Of a stretch of 64,000 bases of DNA, positions 52,739-63,355 are shown piece after piece; the stretch's first letter is position 1, and each line of letters begins with the position of its first letter. This stretch comes from Paenibacillus sp. FSL R5-0517 (lineage in GTDB: Bacteria > Bacillota > Bacilli > Paenibacillales > Paenibacillaceae): assembly GCF_037974355.1 (NCBI RefSeq), contig NZ_CP150235.1, positions 806,001 through 870,000 of the forward strand, in the 5' to 3' direction. The position numbers and the translations under genes were made by a program. The notes beneath the pieces were generated by a model, which searched no databases, was not told the origin of the DNA, and saw only the letters and a program-made list of their open reading frames with translations.

Positions 52739-55700
52739 AACGCAAAATCGTTGCGATCCTAATTACATTGACAATGTTGTTCGCGACTTACGGTATGCTG
52801 TTAACATACTTTACTTTTAACAAGAAAACGATGCCGATGGCGGCCAATGGAGTCATGGACTTAACCAATTGGGCATTTCAGGAGAAGGGTGTCGTCCGGC
52901 TGGACGGGCAATGGGAGTTTTACCCGAATCGACTACTCTTCAGCCATCCCCTCACCTCTGAGGAAGCGGGAGATGAAGCCCCTTCTTTCATTCAGGTGCC
53001 CGGGTCATGGTCCAAACAGATGGATACGTTGGGTGTGGCAACGTATCGTTTGAGGCTTTTAATTGATGACGATAGCGTTATATATGGAATGAAGACGGCA
53101 GCCATATTGATCTCCAATAGGCTTATCGTCAACGGGCAAGTCGTGGGCTCAAGCGGGTATCCCGATCACAAAGACGATTATTGGGCGCTTAACAAGCCAT
53201 ATGTCAGTTATTTCACTTTAAAGCCAGGCTGGAACGATATCGTGATCGAAGTTGCCAACCATGAATTCCGGGTAACGAGTGGAATCGGGGAGTCTATCCA
53301 ATTTGGCAAGGCTGACCAAATTGCGAAAATTCGGGATGTCGCGACAGCACACGATTGGATTGCCCTAACAGCCTTCCTGATCATGGGGCTGTATTTTATC
53401 GGATTATTTTCTCAGCGCAGGAATGATCAGTCCCTTGTTGTATTCGGACTCGTCTGTGTATTTATTGCAGCGTTTACAAGCATCAGCGGTGAGAGGGTGC
53501 TGTTCGATGCGCTGGGCCCACTTCCATTTTGGCTATATTTTCGCATTCAAATGGTGTTGACCATTGGGGTAGGTGTAGGATTTTTCTTGTATGTGTATAC
53601 TGCTTTTCGTCCCTACAGTTATAGAGGATTTACGAAGGCAGGACTACTATCAGGAGGTGCTTTACTTCTCTTGCATATGGGCTTTGCTACGCAAATTACG
53701 ACAGGGCCGTTTCGCCTTGTGACATCACTGTACGTCACGTTAGCTTTGTTGTACGCCACCTATGTGTTTGTATATGCTGTTCTAAATAGAGTGGCTGGCA
53801 GCTGGTATCTGGCTGTGGCGGCGATGGCTTTGAACGCGCTAGTGTTGAACCAGAACTTAAACGTCTACTTTGGCGTTCCGATCTATTCGCTGCCACCCGT
53901 CGAGCCATTTCTTGTACTGCTCATGCTTGCACTATTGATGTCGCTCCGCTTCTCAAACGCATTCCAGAGAATAGAGGAACTCTCGGGTCAGTTAATGGAG
54001 GCGGACAAGCACAAGGATGATTTTCTCGCACGTACCTCACACGAGTTTAAGACGCCTCTTCATGGTGTTATGAACATATCCCGGTCTATGCTTGATGATA
54101 CTGCGTTACCTCCTACGTCAGGGCAACGAGAGAAGCTTCAGTTGATGATCGATATTACCAGGAAGCTTTCTCAGATTGTCTATGACATTCTGGACTTGTC
54201 GAAGCTTAAACAGGGGGAGCTTAGAATTGATCCGGCGCCAGTCGATGTCCGTTCAGTCGTAGAGATGCAAATCCGTTTCTACTCTTATCTCAGTGCGGAA
54301 AAGGAGATTCAACTCGTCAATCAGGTGCCAGCGGACTTGCCGCTCGCTTATGCTGATGAAATCAGGTTAAGTCAGGTCATTAGCAATCTGCTGGACAATG
54401 CAATCAAGTACACAGAGAACGGAACGATCATTGTTGCCGGGAAGGAACAAGAAGGCCTGTTGCAATTCGAAGTACAGGATACGGGAGCGGGTATACATCC
54501 GGAGGATATGCCGTATATCTTTGAGCCGTTCAAATCCATGGAAGAAGTAAGCCAACGCGGCTCCGGGCTTGGGCTGTCTATCGCTAAGCAGCTGATCAAT
54601 CTGCAAGGGGGGACACTATCCGTGAGCTCAACCCTGGACGTGGGGACGACATTCACGTTTACCCTGCAGCGGGCAACGTCAAATAATGAAAATATAGCTA
54701 GCTCGGACCATTCATCAGCATCTTACATTCAACCTTTGGAGAACGAGTATTCGTTTCCTACACCGTATATTGCGAATGCCGCTGGTAAGCGCACGATTTT
54801 GATCGTTGATGATCAGTATGTCAATCTGAAGGTTTTGCTGGATACGCTACAATCCCATGACTATCGGATCATCGCAGTCAAAGATGGATACGAAGCACTT
54901 CGCCAGATCGATGAACCGGGCAGAATTGACCTTGTCATTCTGGACCTGATGATGCCAGGCATGTCCGGATACGAAGTATGTCAAGAAATTCGCAAGCGCT
55001 ATTCACTCCTGGAGTTGCCCGTGTTGATGGTTACTGCGGCAATTCAACCACAGGATAAGGTGGCTGCATATCAGGTTGGAGCAAACGACTACTTGCCCAA
55101 ACCGTTTGATTTGGAAGAATTAAAAGCCCGAATCGGAAGTTTGCTTGCCATGAAGGAATCATTGGGACGTGCAGTATATATGGAAGTGGCTTTCCTTCAA
55201 TCGCAGATCAAGCCGCATTTTCTATATAACGTTCTTAATAGTATCGTTGCCTCCAGTTATACAGATATAGAGCGTGCACGGAGCATGATCATCGCGTTGG
55301 CTGATTATTTGCGAGGAAGCTTTCGGTTCAGCAATTCAGATAAACGCATCGAACTCGATGAGGAATTCAAGCTTATTCAAACCTATGTACAGATTGAGCA
55401 GGCAAGATTCAGGGACCGTATTTGCTTCCAATATGAGATTCCTGAAGAGGCATATCGTTTACAGATACCGCCGTTGCTGCTTCAGCCGTTGATCGAAAAT
55501 GCGATTCGCCACGGCATCGGAGATCGAATTGAAGGCGGAACAGTGAAATTGATAGTGCAGAGATTAGAAGAGGATTGGTTATTTGTTGTATCCGATGACG
55601 GAGTCGGAATTCCTCCCGACCGTATGAAGATATTACTTGAACATAGCGAATCGGCCGTCCAGCAAGGAGTAGGTTTACGAAATATCGATAAGCGATTGAG

Positions 55701-55788
55701 ATTTGAATACGGAACTTCACTGGTACTAACGAGTGAACCTGGGCATGGAACGAGCGTTGCCTTTCATATTCCTAATGGGCTTTCTTAA
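52735..55788 (+). CDS. Hybrid sensor histidine kinase with two kinase modules
   Basis: The 1017-residue protein has: an N-terminal membrane helix; an extracellular DISMED2-type beta domain (VRLDGQWEFYPNRLL, LISNRLIVNGQVVGSSGYP) to about residue 195; seven membrane helices (7TMR-DISM) to about 410; HisKA with His in TSHEFKTPLHGV near residue 436 and HATPase (QVISNLLDNAIKYTENG, GSGLGLSIAKQL); a receiver domain (LIVDDQ near 687, phospho-Asp in VILDLMMPGMSG near 736); and a LytS/YpdA-type His_kinase (QSQIKPHFLYNVLNSI, His near 827) with a second HATPase. Phospho-relay to the SARP regulator is the likely path. Confidence 0.92.
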   Translation: MKRKIVAILITLTMLFATYGMLLTYFTFNKKTMPMAANGVMDLTNWAFQEKGVVRLDGQWEFYPNRLLFSHPLTSEEAGDEAPSFIQVPGSWSKQMDTLGVATYRLRLLIDDDSVIYGMKTAAILISNRLIVNGQVVGSSGYPDHKDDYWALNKPYVSYFTLKPGWNDIVIEVANHEFRVTSGIGESIQFGKADQIAKIRDVATAHDWIALTAFLIMGLYFIGLFSQRRNDQSLVVFGLVCVFIAAFTSISGERVLFDALGPLPFWLYFRIQMVLTIGVGVGFFLYVYTAFRPYSYRGFTKAGLLSGGALLLLHMGFATQITTGPFRLVTSLYVTLALLYATYVFVYAVLNRVAGSWYLAVAAMALNALVLNQNLNVYFGVPIYSLPPVEPFLVLLMLALLMSLRFSNAFQRIEELSGQLMEADKHKDDFLARTSHEFKTPLHGVMNISRSMLDDTALPPTSGQREKLQLMIDITRKLSQIVYDILDLSKLKQGELRIDPAPVDVRSVVEMQIRFYSYLSAEKEIQLVNQVPADLPLAYADEIRLSQVISNLLDNAIKYTENGTIIVAGKEQEGLLQFEVQDTGAGIHPEDMPYIFEPFKSMEEVSQRGSGLGLSIAKQLINLQGGTLSVSSTLDVGTTFTFTLQRATSNNENIASSDHSSASYIQPLENEYSFPTPYIANAAGKRTILIVDDQYVNLKVLLDTLQSHDYRIIAVKDGYEALRQIDEPGRIDLVILDLMMPGMSGYEVCQEIRKRYSLLELPVLMVTAAIQPQDKVAAYQVGANDYLPKPFDLEELKARIGSLLAMKESLGRAVYMEVAFLQSQIKPHFLYNVLNSIVASSYTDIERARSMIIALADYLRGSFRFSNSDKRIELDEEFKLIQTYVQIEQARFRDRICFQYEIPEEAYRLQIPPLLLQPLIENAIRHGIGDRIEGGTVKLIVQRLEEDWLFVVSDDGVGIPPDRMKILLEHSESAVQQGVGLRNIDKRLRFEYGTSLVLTSEPGHGTSVAFHIPNGLS

Positions 55789-55809
55789 GAGAACATGTGT
55801 TATATCAAT

Positions 55810-55846
55810 GGGTTCCATCGTACATGCGGTGGGGCTCTTTTTGTAT
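55810..55846 (+). terminator. Possible terminator after the hybrid kinase
   Basis: GGGTTCCA pairs with TGGGGCTC using three wobble pairs, followed by TTTTT. It is weaker than the others in the window. Confidence 0.5.
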
Positions 55847-55903
55847 TTATTTGATGGATAGTTAACTGAAAATGTGGATTGGTGGACGGGTATGATTAAT
55901 GTC

Positions 55904-55948
55904 GTCGAATAAAGTCGAATAACATCGTTTTTTAAGGTTTTTTTAAGG
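55904..55948 (+). repeat. Direct repeats upstream of the SLH protein gene
   Basis: GTCGAATAA occurs at 55904 and 55914 (period 10 bases, with a third partial TCG at 55925). TTTTTTAAGG occurs at 55928 and 55939 (period 11). Direct repeats spaced by one helical turn are the type of site used by SARP regulators, and a SARP-type regulator is encoded 3 kb upstream. Actual binding is inference. Confidence 0.45.
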
Positions 55949-56008
55949 TGTGCTCCGTTATGCTGAGTAGAATGCAACTGATTAATATTGCGGAGGGGGA
56001 GACATGTA

Positions 56009-59000
56009 ATGATTTCAGTGGGGGGAGCAAGTAAGAAATACGGAAATTTTCGAAGAATGGCACATCTGTTTCTAGCCATCATTCTTTTTATACCATCTTT
56101 AGTGATTGGGGGCGGTGTAACTTCGGCGGCATCCGGCTGGTCGATCATTGATGGGAATGGAGCAACTGGCATTAATGTAAATTCAGCCATGAGGGGTGAA
56201 AAACCTGCCATAGTGGAATGGAATGGTGAGATTTATGTGGCATGGAAAGAAACGATTCCGAGTACGCCTACGATTAGCCAGATCAGAGTTAAAAAGTTTA
56301 ATGGCTCAAACTGGATTAGTGTTGACGGCGGTCACCCAACATATGGTCTGAATTACGATTTGACCAAAGATGTCGTATCTCCGACCCTCGCCGTGTACAA
56401 TAACGCTCTATATTTGTCTTGGACGGAAATGAAAACTTCTTCTATTGGCCAGATTCGGGTCAAAAAATATGATGGTACGAGCTGGACAAATGCTGAAGGA
56501 GGAAGCACAGAAGGAATTAATGAAAGTCCCTCCGTAAGCGCGGGTACTCCCAAGTTGGCTGAATACAATAATGAGTTGTACGCAATCTGGACAGAAGCAG
56601 CTAAGATTCGCGCTAAGAAGTATAATGGCGTCACGTGGACAAGCCTTGACGGGGGCGGAGCAGATGGGTTGAACGTGAGTCCAGGCAGTGGAGCAGGTAG
56701 CCCCGTCATGGCTGTATATGGTAATGATTTATATGCTCTATGGTCTGAAAAAGTGGGTACCGGCTATTATTCGGTGCGTGCTAAGAAGTATGATGGCAAC
56801 AATTGGACAGTAGTCGACGGTGGAGTTGGATTGAACAAGGTTAGTTGGAACAACGCAATAACCCCGGTCTTAAGTGTTATCGATGATCATCTGTATGTAG
56901 CATGGGTAGAAGCCCGCGGTGGTCAATATAGCACGGATGATCAGATCCGTGTCAAAAAATTTGACGGCATCACCTGGACTAATATTGATGGAGATGGCGA
57001 ATATGGTATCAACGTAAATATAGGGATGCGTGCTTTTGAAGTTCAGTTAGCTAGTTTGAATAATGAATTATATGCCACTTGGTCCGAAAATTCAGGAGAA
57101 TGGGTAAGCGGAGTTCCCGTTTTCAAGATCCGCATAAAAAAGTATAACGGCAATGGATGGGCTCTAGCCGAAAATGGAAGAAATGGTGGCTTGAATGCTT
57201 TTGCAACTAAAACCGCCAGAAATCCTGCCATAACAGCAATGAATGGAGCGCTGTATGCGGTGTGGGACGAGGATGACAGAAAAGTGGTAAATATAAGGGC
57301 AGCTCAATTCACGCCGCCGCCTCCACCAAGCGTCACCAGTGTAACTGTAAGCCCGATCACGACAAGTACGATGCAGGGTGGAAGCAGGCAACTATCGGCT
57401 GCTGTTAACGCCGTAGGAGAGGCGCCAACAACGGTGACATGGAGCAGTAGTGATGCAACGAACAAGGTCGCAGTTAATGCTACGGGTTTAGTTACAGTTG
57501 CACGGGACGCAACACCAGGTAATTACATCATCACGGCGACTTCCACGTTCGATAGTACCAAGACAGCTACATCAACCGTTACGGTGACATATGCACCAGC
57601 AGTTCAGAGTATAACCGTTAATCCAAGTACGGATAGCCTGATGCAGGGTGAGAGCACCCAGTTAACGGCAACGGTAGTTGCCGTAGGTGGAGCGGCAGAC
57701 ACGGTAAGCTGGCATAGCAGTGATCTCAGTAACAAAGTAACGGTAGATGCAACGGGGAAGGTTAGTGTAGCATCGGATGCTGCACCGGGCGACTACACCA
57801 TTACAGCATCTTCCACTTATGATACGGGTAAGAGGCAATCAGCGGTCATTACGGTTACCTATGCACCAGCTGTTAATAGCGTTAGTGTTAGCCCAGATAC
57901 CGACAGTTTGATGCAAGGAGAGAGCAGACAACTGGTCGCAACGGTAAACGCTGTAGGTGGGGCGGGAGCAACGGTGACATGGGCCAGCAGTGATACGGAT
58001 CACAAGGTTGAGGTAAGCGATACCGGCTTCGTGACGGTTGCCCCAGACGCTATGCCAGGGAACTACACCATTACGGCAACTTCGACGGTAGACAGCAGTA
58101 AGGTGGGTACAGCAACCCTTACGGTGACGTATGCACCAGCAGTAAACGGAGTTATCGTTACGCCTGATCCAGCAAGCATCGTGCAAGGAGATGGTACACA
58201 GTTAGAGGCAATCGTTGAGGCAGTTGGTGGAGCTTCGACGGAGGTAACATGGAGCAGCAGTGATCTAACTGGCAAAGTCTCTGTAAGTAATACCGGCTTC
58301 GTAACGGTTGCATCGGATGCTGTACCAGGGGATTATACGATAACAGCTACATCGATTGAAGACAGCAGCAAGATGGGAAGGGCAACCGTTACCGTGTTGT
58401 ATGCGCCAGCTATTCACAATATCGCTGTCAATCCGGAAAATGCTACTGTCGCACAAGGAAGAACCGAGCAACTCACTGCCACGGTAACTGCGGTAGGTGG
58501 AGCCGATTCTTCCGTGATGTGGACGAGCAACGATTCCAGCAACAAGGTAACCGTAAGCAGCATGGGAAATGTTAGCGTTGCTTCCGATGCCGTGCCAGGT
58601 GACTATGTGATTACAGCGACATCCGTGTACGATCTAACCAAGGTTGCAACGGCAACCATTAAGGTGACGTATGCACCGGCCGTGAACAGCGTCACGGTTA
58701 ATCCGATTACGGACAGCCTTATGCAGGGAGAGAGCAGACAACTGACGGCAACGGTTGATACCGTAGGCGGAGCCGATGTAACGGTGATGTGGAGCAGTAG
58801 CGACGCAACCAACAAGGTGAAGGTCAGCGATTCCGGCTATGTTACGGTAGAAGCCGATGCCGAGCCAGGGGAATATACCATTTACGCGACCTCAACAGCA
58901 GATATCAGCAAAAAAGGTGGCATGGTTCTTACGGTGACAGCAGCTCCAACGTATACGATTGCTCCAATTGAAGATCGCACATTGGAACCGCTCATGCTCG

Positions 59001-61153
59001 ATTATGAATCCGGTACTCAGGAAACGAACAGCGTATCCATTCAGCATACGGGAACAGGAAATCTGGTTCATTTATCTGCCTCTCTGAGCGGGCATGATTC
59101 GGATGCCTTTGTTATTACGCAGCCGGATGCTGAATTGATCGCTGGAGATCAGACAGAGTTCACTCTCCGTGCCAAGGACGGATTGCCCGCAGGAACATAT
59201 ACAGCAACGGTTACGTTGACAGCAGATCTGATGGTACCAGTCACTTTCAAAGTAATACAGGCCGTAAATCTGCCTAATGCGCCAGCCAATCCTCGGAATC
59301 TGACAGCCGAACCTGGGGATGGTCATGTCACGTTGAAATGGGAAACGGAACCCGATGTAGAGTACCGAATTTACATGGCAACAGATGATGATCCTGATCA
59401 TAGGGTTGAAATCACAGTCGAGGCATCATCACCTTATACCATTCCTGAGTTGGTTAACGGCAAGACTTATTACTTTGTTGTAAAAGCAGAGAATAAGGGA
59501 GGGCTTAGTGAAGCTTCCAATCAAGTAAGTGTAATTCCATCAAGCGTTCCGGGATCGCCAACAGATGTGACAGCGACATCGGGCAACGGACAAGCGACCG
59601 TAAGATTTGCAGCGCCAGTTCATGATGGTGGAAGTCCAATTACGGGATACGAAGTGACTGTATCGCCTGGGAATACGATAATTACAGGCAGTACTAGTCC
59701 AATAACAGTAACGGGATTGAGTAACGGAATAAGCTATACGTTTACGGTAAAAGCCATTAACGGTGCAGGCAAAAGTACAGATTCGGCTAGGTCCAATGCA
59801 GTTGTGCCTGCAGCGGCCTCTGCTCCGTCAACCAACCCGCCTGTAACACAAGCTCCATCAAACCCACAGTTAACACCTGTCACACCACCAACAACACCAA
59901 CTACAGGCGTCAATATTTTGGTTAATGGAAAAGTGGAAAATGCTGGACAAGCGATCATATCCCGGCGTGACCAACAAACCGCATTGACGATTGTAGTAGA
60001 TCAGCAGAAGCTGAATGACAGATTGGCAGAGGAAGGACAACACGCGGTTGTCACAATTCCTATTAATCAAACGTACGACGTTTTTGTGGGTGAGCTTACA
60101 GGCGAGATGATTAAAACGATGGAAGATTATCAAGCTATTCTCGAATTCAAAACAGAGCAGGCTTCGTACACTGTTCCTGCTGGACAAATCCGCATTGGGG
60201 AGATTGCGAGCCAAGTTGGAGTGTCTAATGACTTGCAGGAAATCAAGGTACAGATTGAAATTGCAGCTCCGACCTCAGTTCAATCGGACATTGTAGGGCG
60301 CGCAGTCGCTCAGAATGATTTAACTCTGATTGCTCAGCCGCTTAATTTTACAGTTAATGCCGTTTATGGTGACAAGTCTGTTGAAGTAAAAAACTTCGAT
60401 GCATATGTCGAAAGAACGATAGCTATGCCAGAAGGCATAGATCCGAACAAAATTACAACTGGCGTTGTCGTGGAGCCAGACGGATCAGTTCGTCATGTCC
60501 CGACCAAAGTACGTCAAAACAATGGCCGATACGAAGCTCAAATTAACAGCCTGACTAATAGCACATATGCAGTAGTGTGGCATCCATTACAATTTACAGA
60601 CGTAATGCATCATTGGGGTAAAGAAGCTGTAAATGATATGGGATCTCGCATGATTGTGGAGGGCGTTGGCAATGGTATCTTCAATCCTGATCGAGCCGTG
60701 ACTCGTGCAGAGTTCGCTGCCATCGTTGTTCGTGGTCTGGGACTTCGTCCGGAGAATGGGGAAACTCCATTTACGGATGTGAAGACTGAGGATTGGTACA
60801 ATGGTGCTATCCGCACAGCACATGCATATGGGCTGATCAACGGCTTCGAGGATGGTACTTTCCATCCTAACGAAACGATTACAAGAGAACAAGCGATGGT
60901 TATATTGGCGAAAGCGATGACGATTACTGGATTAAAAGATAGCCTGAACGCAGAGTCTTTAGATGCCACGCTCCAGATGTTCCAAGATGAGACTACTGTA
61001 TCCTCATGGGCACGCATCAGTGCAGTGGACAGCGTGAAGTACGGTCTTGTGCAGGGTCGCAGCCAGTCTTTATTGGCGCCAAAAGGTAAGATCACACGTG
61101 CCGAGATTGCCACGATCATGCAGAGATTGTTACAGAAATCGAATCTAATCTAG
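56009..61153 (+). CDS. S-layer-anchored multidomain surface protein (1714 aa)
   Basis: ATG 56009 has GGAGGGGGAG upstream. A signal peptide (RRMAHLFLAIILFIPSLVIGG) ends near residue 35-40. Residues about 45-425 form six propeller-like repeats with SW..IDG and ELYVAW/LYALWSE motifs. Residues about 440-970 hold six Ig-like (Big_2-type) repeats with VTVNP, MQGESRQLTATV, TWSSSDATNKV and ASDAVPGDYTITATS. Then come two fibronectin type III domains, a Pro/Thr linker, a beta-rich domain, and three C-terminal SLH domains (FNPDRAVTRAEFAAIVV, FHPNETITREQAMVILA, PKGKITRAEIATIMQRLL) that bind wall polysaccharide. The protein is displayed on the surface; the ligand is unknown. Confidence 0.93.
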   Translation: MISVGGASKKYGNFRRMAHLFLAIILFIPSLVIGGGVTSAASGWSIIDGNGATGINVNSAMRGEKPAIVEWNGEIYVAWKETIPSTPTISQIRVKKFNGSNWISVDGGHPTYGLNYDLTKDVVSPTLAVYNNALYLSWTEMKTSSIGQIRVKKYDGTSWTNAEGGSTEGINESPSVSAGTPKLAEYNNELYAIWTEAAKIRAKKYNGVTWTSLDGGGADGLNVSPGSGAGSPVMAVYGNDLYALWSEKVGTGYYSVRAKKYDGNNWTVVDGGVGLNKVSWNNAITPVLSVIDDHLYVAWVEARGGQYSTDDQIRVKKFDGITWTNIDGDGEYGINVNIGMRAFEVQLASLNNELYATWSENSGEWVSGVPVFKIRIKKYNGNGWALAENGRNGGLNAFATKTARNPAITAMNGALYAVWDEDDRKVVNIRAAQFTPPPPPSVTSVTVSPITTSTMQGGSRQLSAAVNAVGEAPTTVTWSSSDATNKVAVNATGLVTVARDATPGNYIITATSTFDSTKTATSTVTVTYAPAVQSITVNPSTDSLMQGESTQLTATVVAVGGAADTVSWHSSDLSNKVTVDATGKVSVASDAAPGDYTITASSTYDTGKRQSAVITVTYAPAVNSVSVSPDTDSLMQGESRQLVATVNAVGGAGATVTWASSDTDHKVEVSDTGFVTVAPDAMPGNYTITATSTVDSSKVGTATLTVTYAPAVNGVIVTPDPASIVQGDGTQLEAIVEAVGGASTEVTWSSSDLTGKVSVSNTGFVTVASDAVPGDYTITATSIEDSSKMGRATVTVLYAPAIHNIAVNPENATVAQGRTEQLTATVTAVGGADSSVMWTSNDSSNKVTVSSMGNVSVASDAVPGDYVITATSVYDLTKVATATIKVTYAPAVNSVTVNPITDSLMQGESRQLTATVDTVGGADVTVMWSSSDATNKVKVSDSGYVTVEADAEPGEYTIYATSTADISKKGGMVLTVTAAPTYTIAPIEDRTLEPLMLDYESGTQETNSVSIQHTGTGNLVHLSASLSGHDSDAFVITQPDAELIAGDQTEFTLRAKDGLPAGTYTATVTLTADLMVPVTFKVIQAVNLPNAPANPRNLTAEPGDGHVTLKWETEPDVEYRIYMATDDDPDHRVEITVEASSPYTIPELVNGKTYYFVVKAENKGGLSEASNQVSVIPSSVPGSPTDVTATSGNGQATVRFAAPVHDGGSPITGYEVTVSPGNTIITGSTSPITVTGLSNGISYTFTVKAINGAGKSTDSARSNAVVPAAASAPSTNPPVTQAPSNPQLTPVTPPTTPTTGVNILVNGKVENAGQAIISRRDQQTALTIVVDQQKLNDRLAEEGQHAVVTIPINQTYDVFVGELTGEMIKTMEDYQAILEFKTEQASYTVPAGQIRIGEIASQVGVSNDLQEIKVQIEIAAPTSVQSDIVGRAVAQNDLTLIAQPLNFTVNAVYGDKSVEVKNFDAYVERTIAMPEGIDPNKITTGVVVEPDGSVRHVPTKVRQNNGRYEAQINSLTNSTYAVVWHPLQFTDVMHHWGKEAVNDMGSRMIVEGVGNGIFNPDRAVTRAEFAAIVVRGLGLRPENGETPFTDVKTEDWYNGAIRTAHAYGLINGFEDGTFHPNETITREQAMVILAKAMTITGLKDSLNAESLDATLQMFQDETTVSSWARISAVDSVKYGLVQGRSQSLLAPKGKITRAEIATIMQRLLQKSNLI

Positions 61154-61472
61154 GTGGTAATCGATAAACTTTTGGATGATTCGTAAGGTACAGTCCGGGG
61201 AAGCTAGAAAAGCGGAATGAGTGCTAATTAGTGCTCATTCCGCTTTTTTCCCATTCAGGGTGTACAGTTGGATTCATAATATATCTAATCTTCCTGATTT
61301 CCCGGTATGAAAACACGTTTCATAAAGAGAGAAGATGAAGCCTAGCAAGATATTCATTATCTTTAATGTGTCGAAAAAAAAGGCATAACAAAAAAGCCTA
61401 TACTTGATAAGAATTCAGCAGAATGGCATACCGTTGATCTATTTTGTTAAATAGATGATTCCCAGGCTCATT
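61154..61472. other. Intergenic region after the SLH protein gene
   Basis: Apart from the terminator at 61208-61249 I see nothing coding in these 319 bases; they separate two convergent genes. Confidence 0.5.
61208..61249 (+). terminator. Terminator after the SLH protein gene
   Basis: AAAGCGGAATGAG pairs with CTCATTCCGCTTT over a 13-15 base loop, then a run of T. Confidence 0.85.
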
Positions 61473-61940
61473 TTATTTTGATAAATTCATTTTGGGCGGG
61501 ATGTACCCAAGTAATCTGGCCATTTTCGCGATTTGTCCCCGATGATGGAATTCATGGGTTATGCAATGTGTAAAAAGCCATAATTCACTTAATTCGGCGG
61601 TTTCACTCATCCAACTGGATTGAATGTCGGGGTTCCAGTTGCTTCTAAAATTCTGCAGGAATTCGTTAACGAGTAAGTCTGTCGCCTCAAATAATTTACG
61701 CATCTGCTGAATATTTTGGATGGATTCTGGTTTTATTTTGGGCATGGATCGCCCAAGACCACGCACACCTAACCATACGCGATAACAATCTGTAACATGA
61801 ACATGCAGGTTACGAATTGAATCTCCACCTAAAGCTTCTACCGGTTTAATATACGCTGTGGGGGACATGTTTTCACACATTCGGAAGAGGGATTCCCTTG
61901 TCCGTTTAATCATGTCGTACTGACTTTTTAGTACATCCAT
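61473..61940 (-). CDS. DinB family protein
   Basis: The start is ATG 61940, with AAAGGAG about 10 bases upstream. The 155-residue protein is a four-helix bundle with the metal-binding His pattern of DinB/YfiT proteins: HVHVTDCYRVW near residue 46 and THEFHHRGQIAKM near 128-134. Members are thiol-dependent transferases or DNA-damage-induced proteins; its actual function is unknown. It is monocistronic. Confidence 0.88.
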   Translation of the reverse strand: MDVLKSQYDMIKRTRESLFRMCENMSPTAYIKPVEALGGDSIRNLHVHVTDCYRVWLGVRGLGRSMPKIKPESIQNIQQMRKLFEATDLLVNEFLQNFRSNWNPDIQSSWMSETAELSELWLFTHCITHEFHHRGQIAKMARLLGYIPPKMNLSK

Positions 61941-62362
61941 GTTTATTGATCTCCTTTCTAACTGTACTGTCTGTTGTATGTTAAACTGCAATCTCGAGCA
62001 AGGTCTGACACTGTCTGATTTTAATTAAAGATTACATGTATCTATAATATATATGATATATTATGATGTCAAACATATATAGCTACTCCTTGATGGGTTA
62101 AATAAAGTGAATGCATAGGAATGAACAGATGGAAAAAAGAAGTTAGTATAAATGTGGATAATGAAGTTGTCTTACGCCAAGCAGTGGTTTTATAATGGTA
62201 CATTCAAGATATTTAGATATCCATTCCTACGTAGTCGACGTTGTTTATTCAGGCTGGCGGGAGAAGTATGCTTCTCTCGGGGGTGTGATATAATCGGTTA
62301 CAGATGGATTTAACATTTTCGGGATAAAGAAGTTCCCTAGTATGCTTAGAGAGGTTTTGGAT
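61941..62362. other. Divergent intergenic region between the DinB and Dus genes
   Basis: An inverted repeat ATAATATAT-ATG-ATATATTAT lies at 62044-62064, about 104 bases upstream of the DinB start. It is AT-rich and may be an operator or simply low-complexity sequence. No RNA fold or other gene was recognised in the remaining part. Confidence 0.4.
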
Positions 62363-63355
62363 ATGACGAAAGACAATTTTTGGCGTGAATTGCCACGACC
62401 ATTTTTTATATTGGCACCGATGGAGGATGTGACGGATGTTGTGTTTCGTCATGTGGTGAGTGAAGCAGGGCGACCAGATGTATTTTTTACGGAATTTGCG
62501 AACACGGAGAGTTATTGTCACCCGGAGGGGCACAAGAGTGTGCGTGGGCGTTTGACATTTACAGCAGATGAACAGCCGATTGTGGCTCATATCTGGGGAG
62601 ATAAACCGGAATTCTTTCGTGAGATGAGTATCGGTATGGCGAAAGAAGGCTTTAAAGGTATCGATATTAATATGGGCTGTCCTGTAGCGAATGTGGCTGA
62701 GAATGGAAAAGGAAGCGGCTTGATCTGCCGCCGGGCTCTTGCGGCGGAGATTATTCAGGCGGCGAAGGCCGGAGGACTGCCAGTCAGTGTAAAAACGCGT
62801 CTCGGATTTACTGAAGTCGACGAATGGCGCGACTGGTTAACTCATATTTTGCAGCAAGACATCGTGAATCTGTCGATTCACCTGCGGACAAGAGAAGAAA
62901 TGAGCAAAGTAGACGCTCACTGGGAACTGATTCCGGAGATTAAGCAGCTTCGTGATGAGATCGCTCCTAATACACTTCTGACGATTAACGGGGATATTCC
63001 GGACCGTGAGACAGGCCTTAGACTCGCGGAGCAATATGGTGTGGATGGCATTATGATTGGACGCGGTATTTTCCAGAATCCGTTTGCGTTTGAGAAGGAG
63101 CCGAAAGAACACAGCAGTGAGGAATTGCTTGATCTGCTACGGCTGCATCTGGATCTCCATGATCAATATTCAGGACAGGAGCCACGTTCGTTCAGCGCGC
63201 TTGCCCGTTTCTTTAAAGTCTATGTCCGCGGATTTCGAGGAGCAAGTGAACTCAGAAACAGCCTAATGAACGCCAAGTCGACAAGTGAAGTTCGTACGCT
63301 GCTCCATGAATTTGGAAATAAGGATCAAGTTGAGGCGGAGGAACGTGGGATTTAA
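62363..63355 (+). CDS. dus: tRNA-dihydrouridine synthase
   Basis: ATG 62363 has GAGAGG 7 bases before and gives 330 residues. The FMN-dependent Dus signatures are in order: [35 protein letters not shown], the catalytic region GSGLICRR (where the usual Cys follows the LI), [19 protein letters not shown], and [15 protein letters not shown]. It reduces uridines in the D-loop of tRNA. Class (DusA/B/C type) is not clear; the sequence is close to Firmicutes Dus proteins with a short C-terminal helical domain. Confidence 0.92.
   Translation: MTKDNFWRELPRPFFILAPMEDVTDVVFRHVVSEAGRPDVFFTEFANTESYCHPEGHKSVRGRLTFTADEQPIVAHIWGDKPEFFREMSIGMAKEGFKGIDINMGCPVANVAENGKGSGLICRRALAAEIIQAAKAGGLPVSVKTRLGFTEVDEWRDWLTHILQQDIVNLSIHLRTREEMSKVDAHWELIPEIKQLRDEIAPNTLLTINGDIPDRETGLRLAEQYGVDGIMIGRGIFQNPFAFEKEPKEHSSEELLDLLRLHLDLHDQYSGQEPRSFSALARFFKVYVRGFRGASELRNSLMNAKSTSEVRTLLHEFGNKDQVEAEERGI

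Noticed and set aside
56353..60892. Several minus-strand frames opposite the SLH protein gene
   Set aside because: They result from the repeat structure and codon bias of the sense gene; none has a ribosome site or family features.
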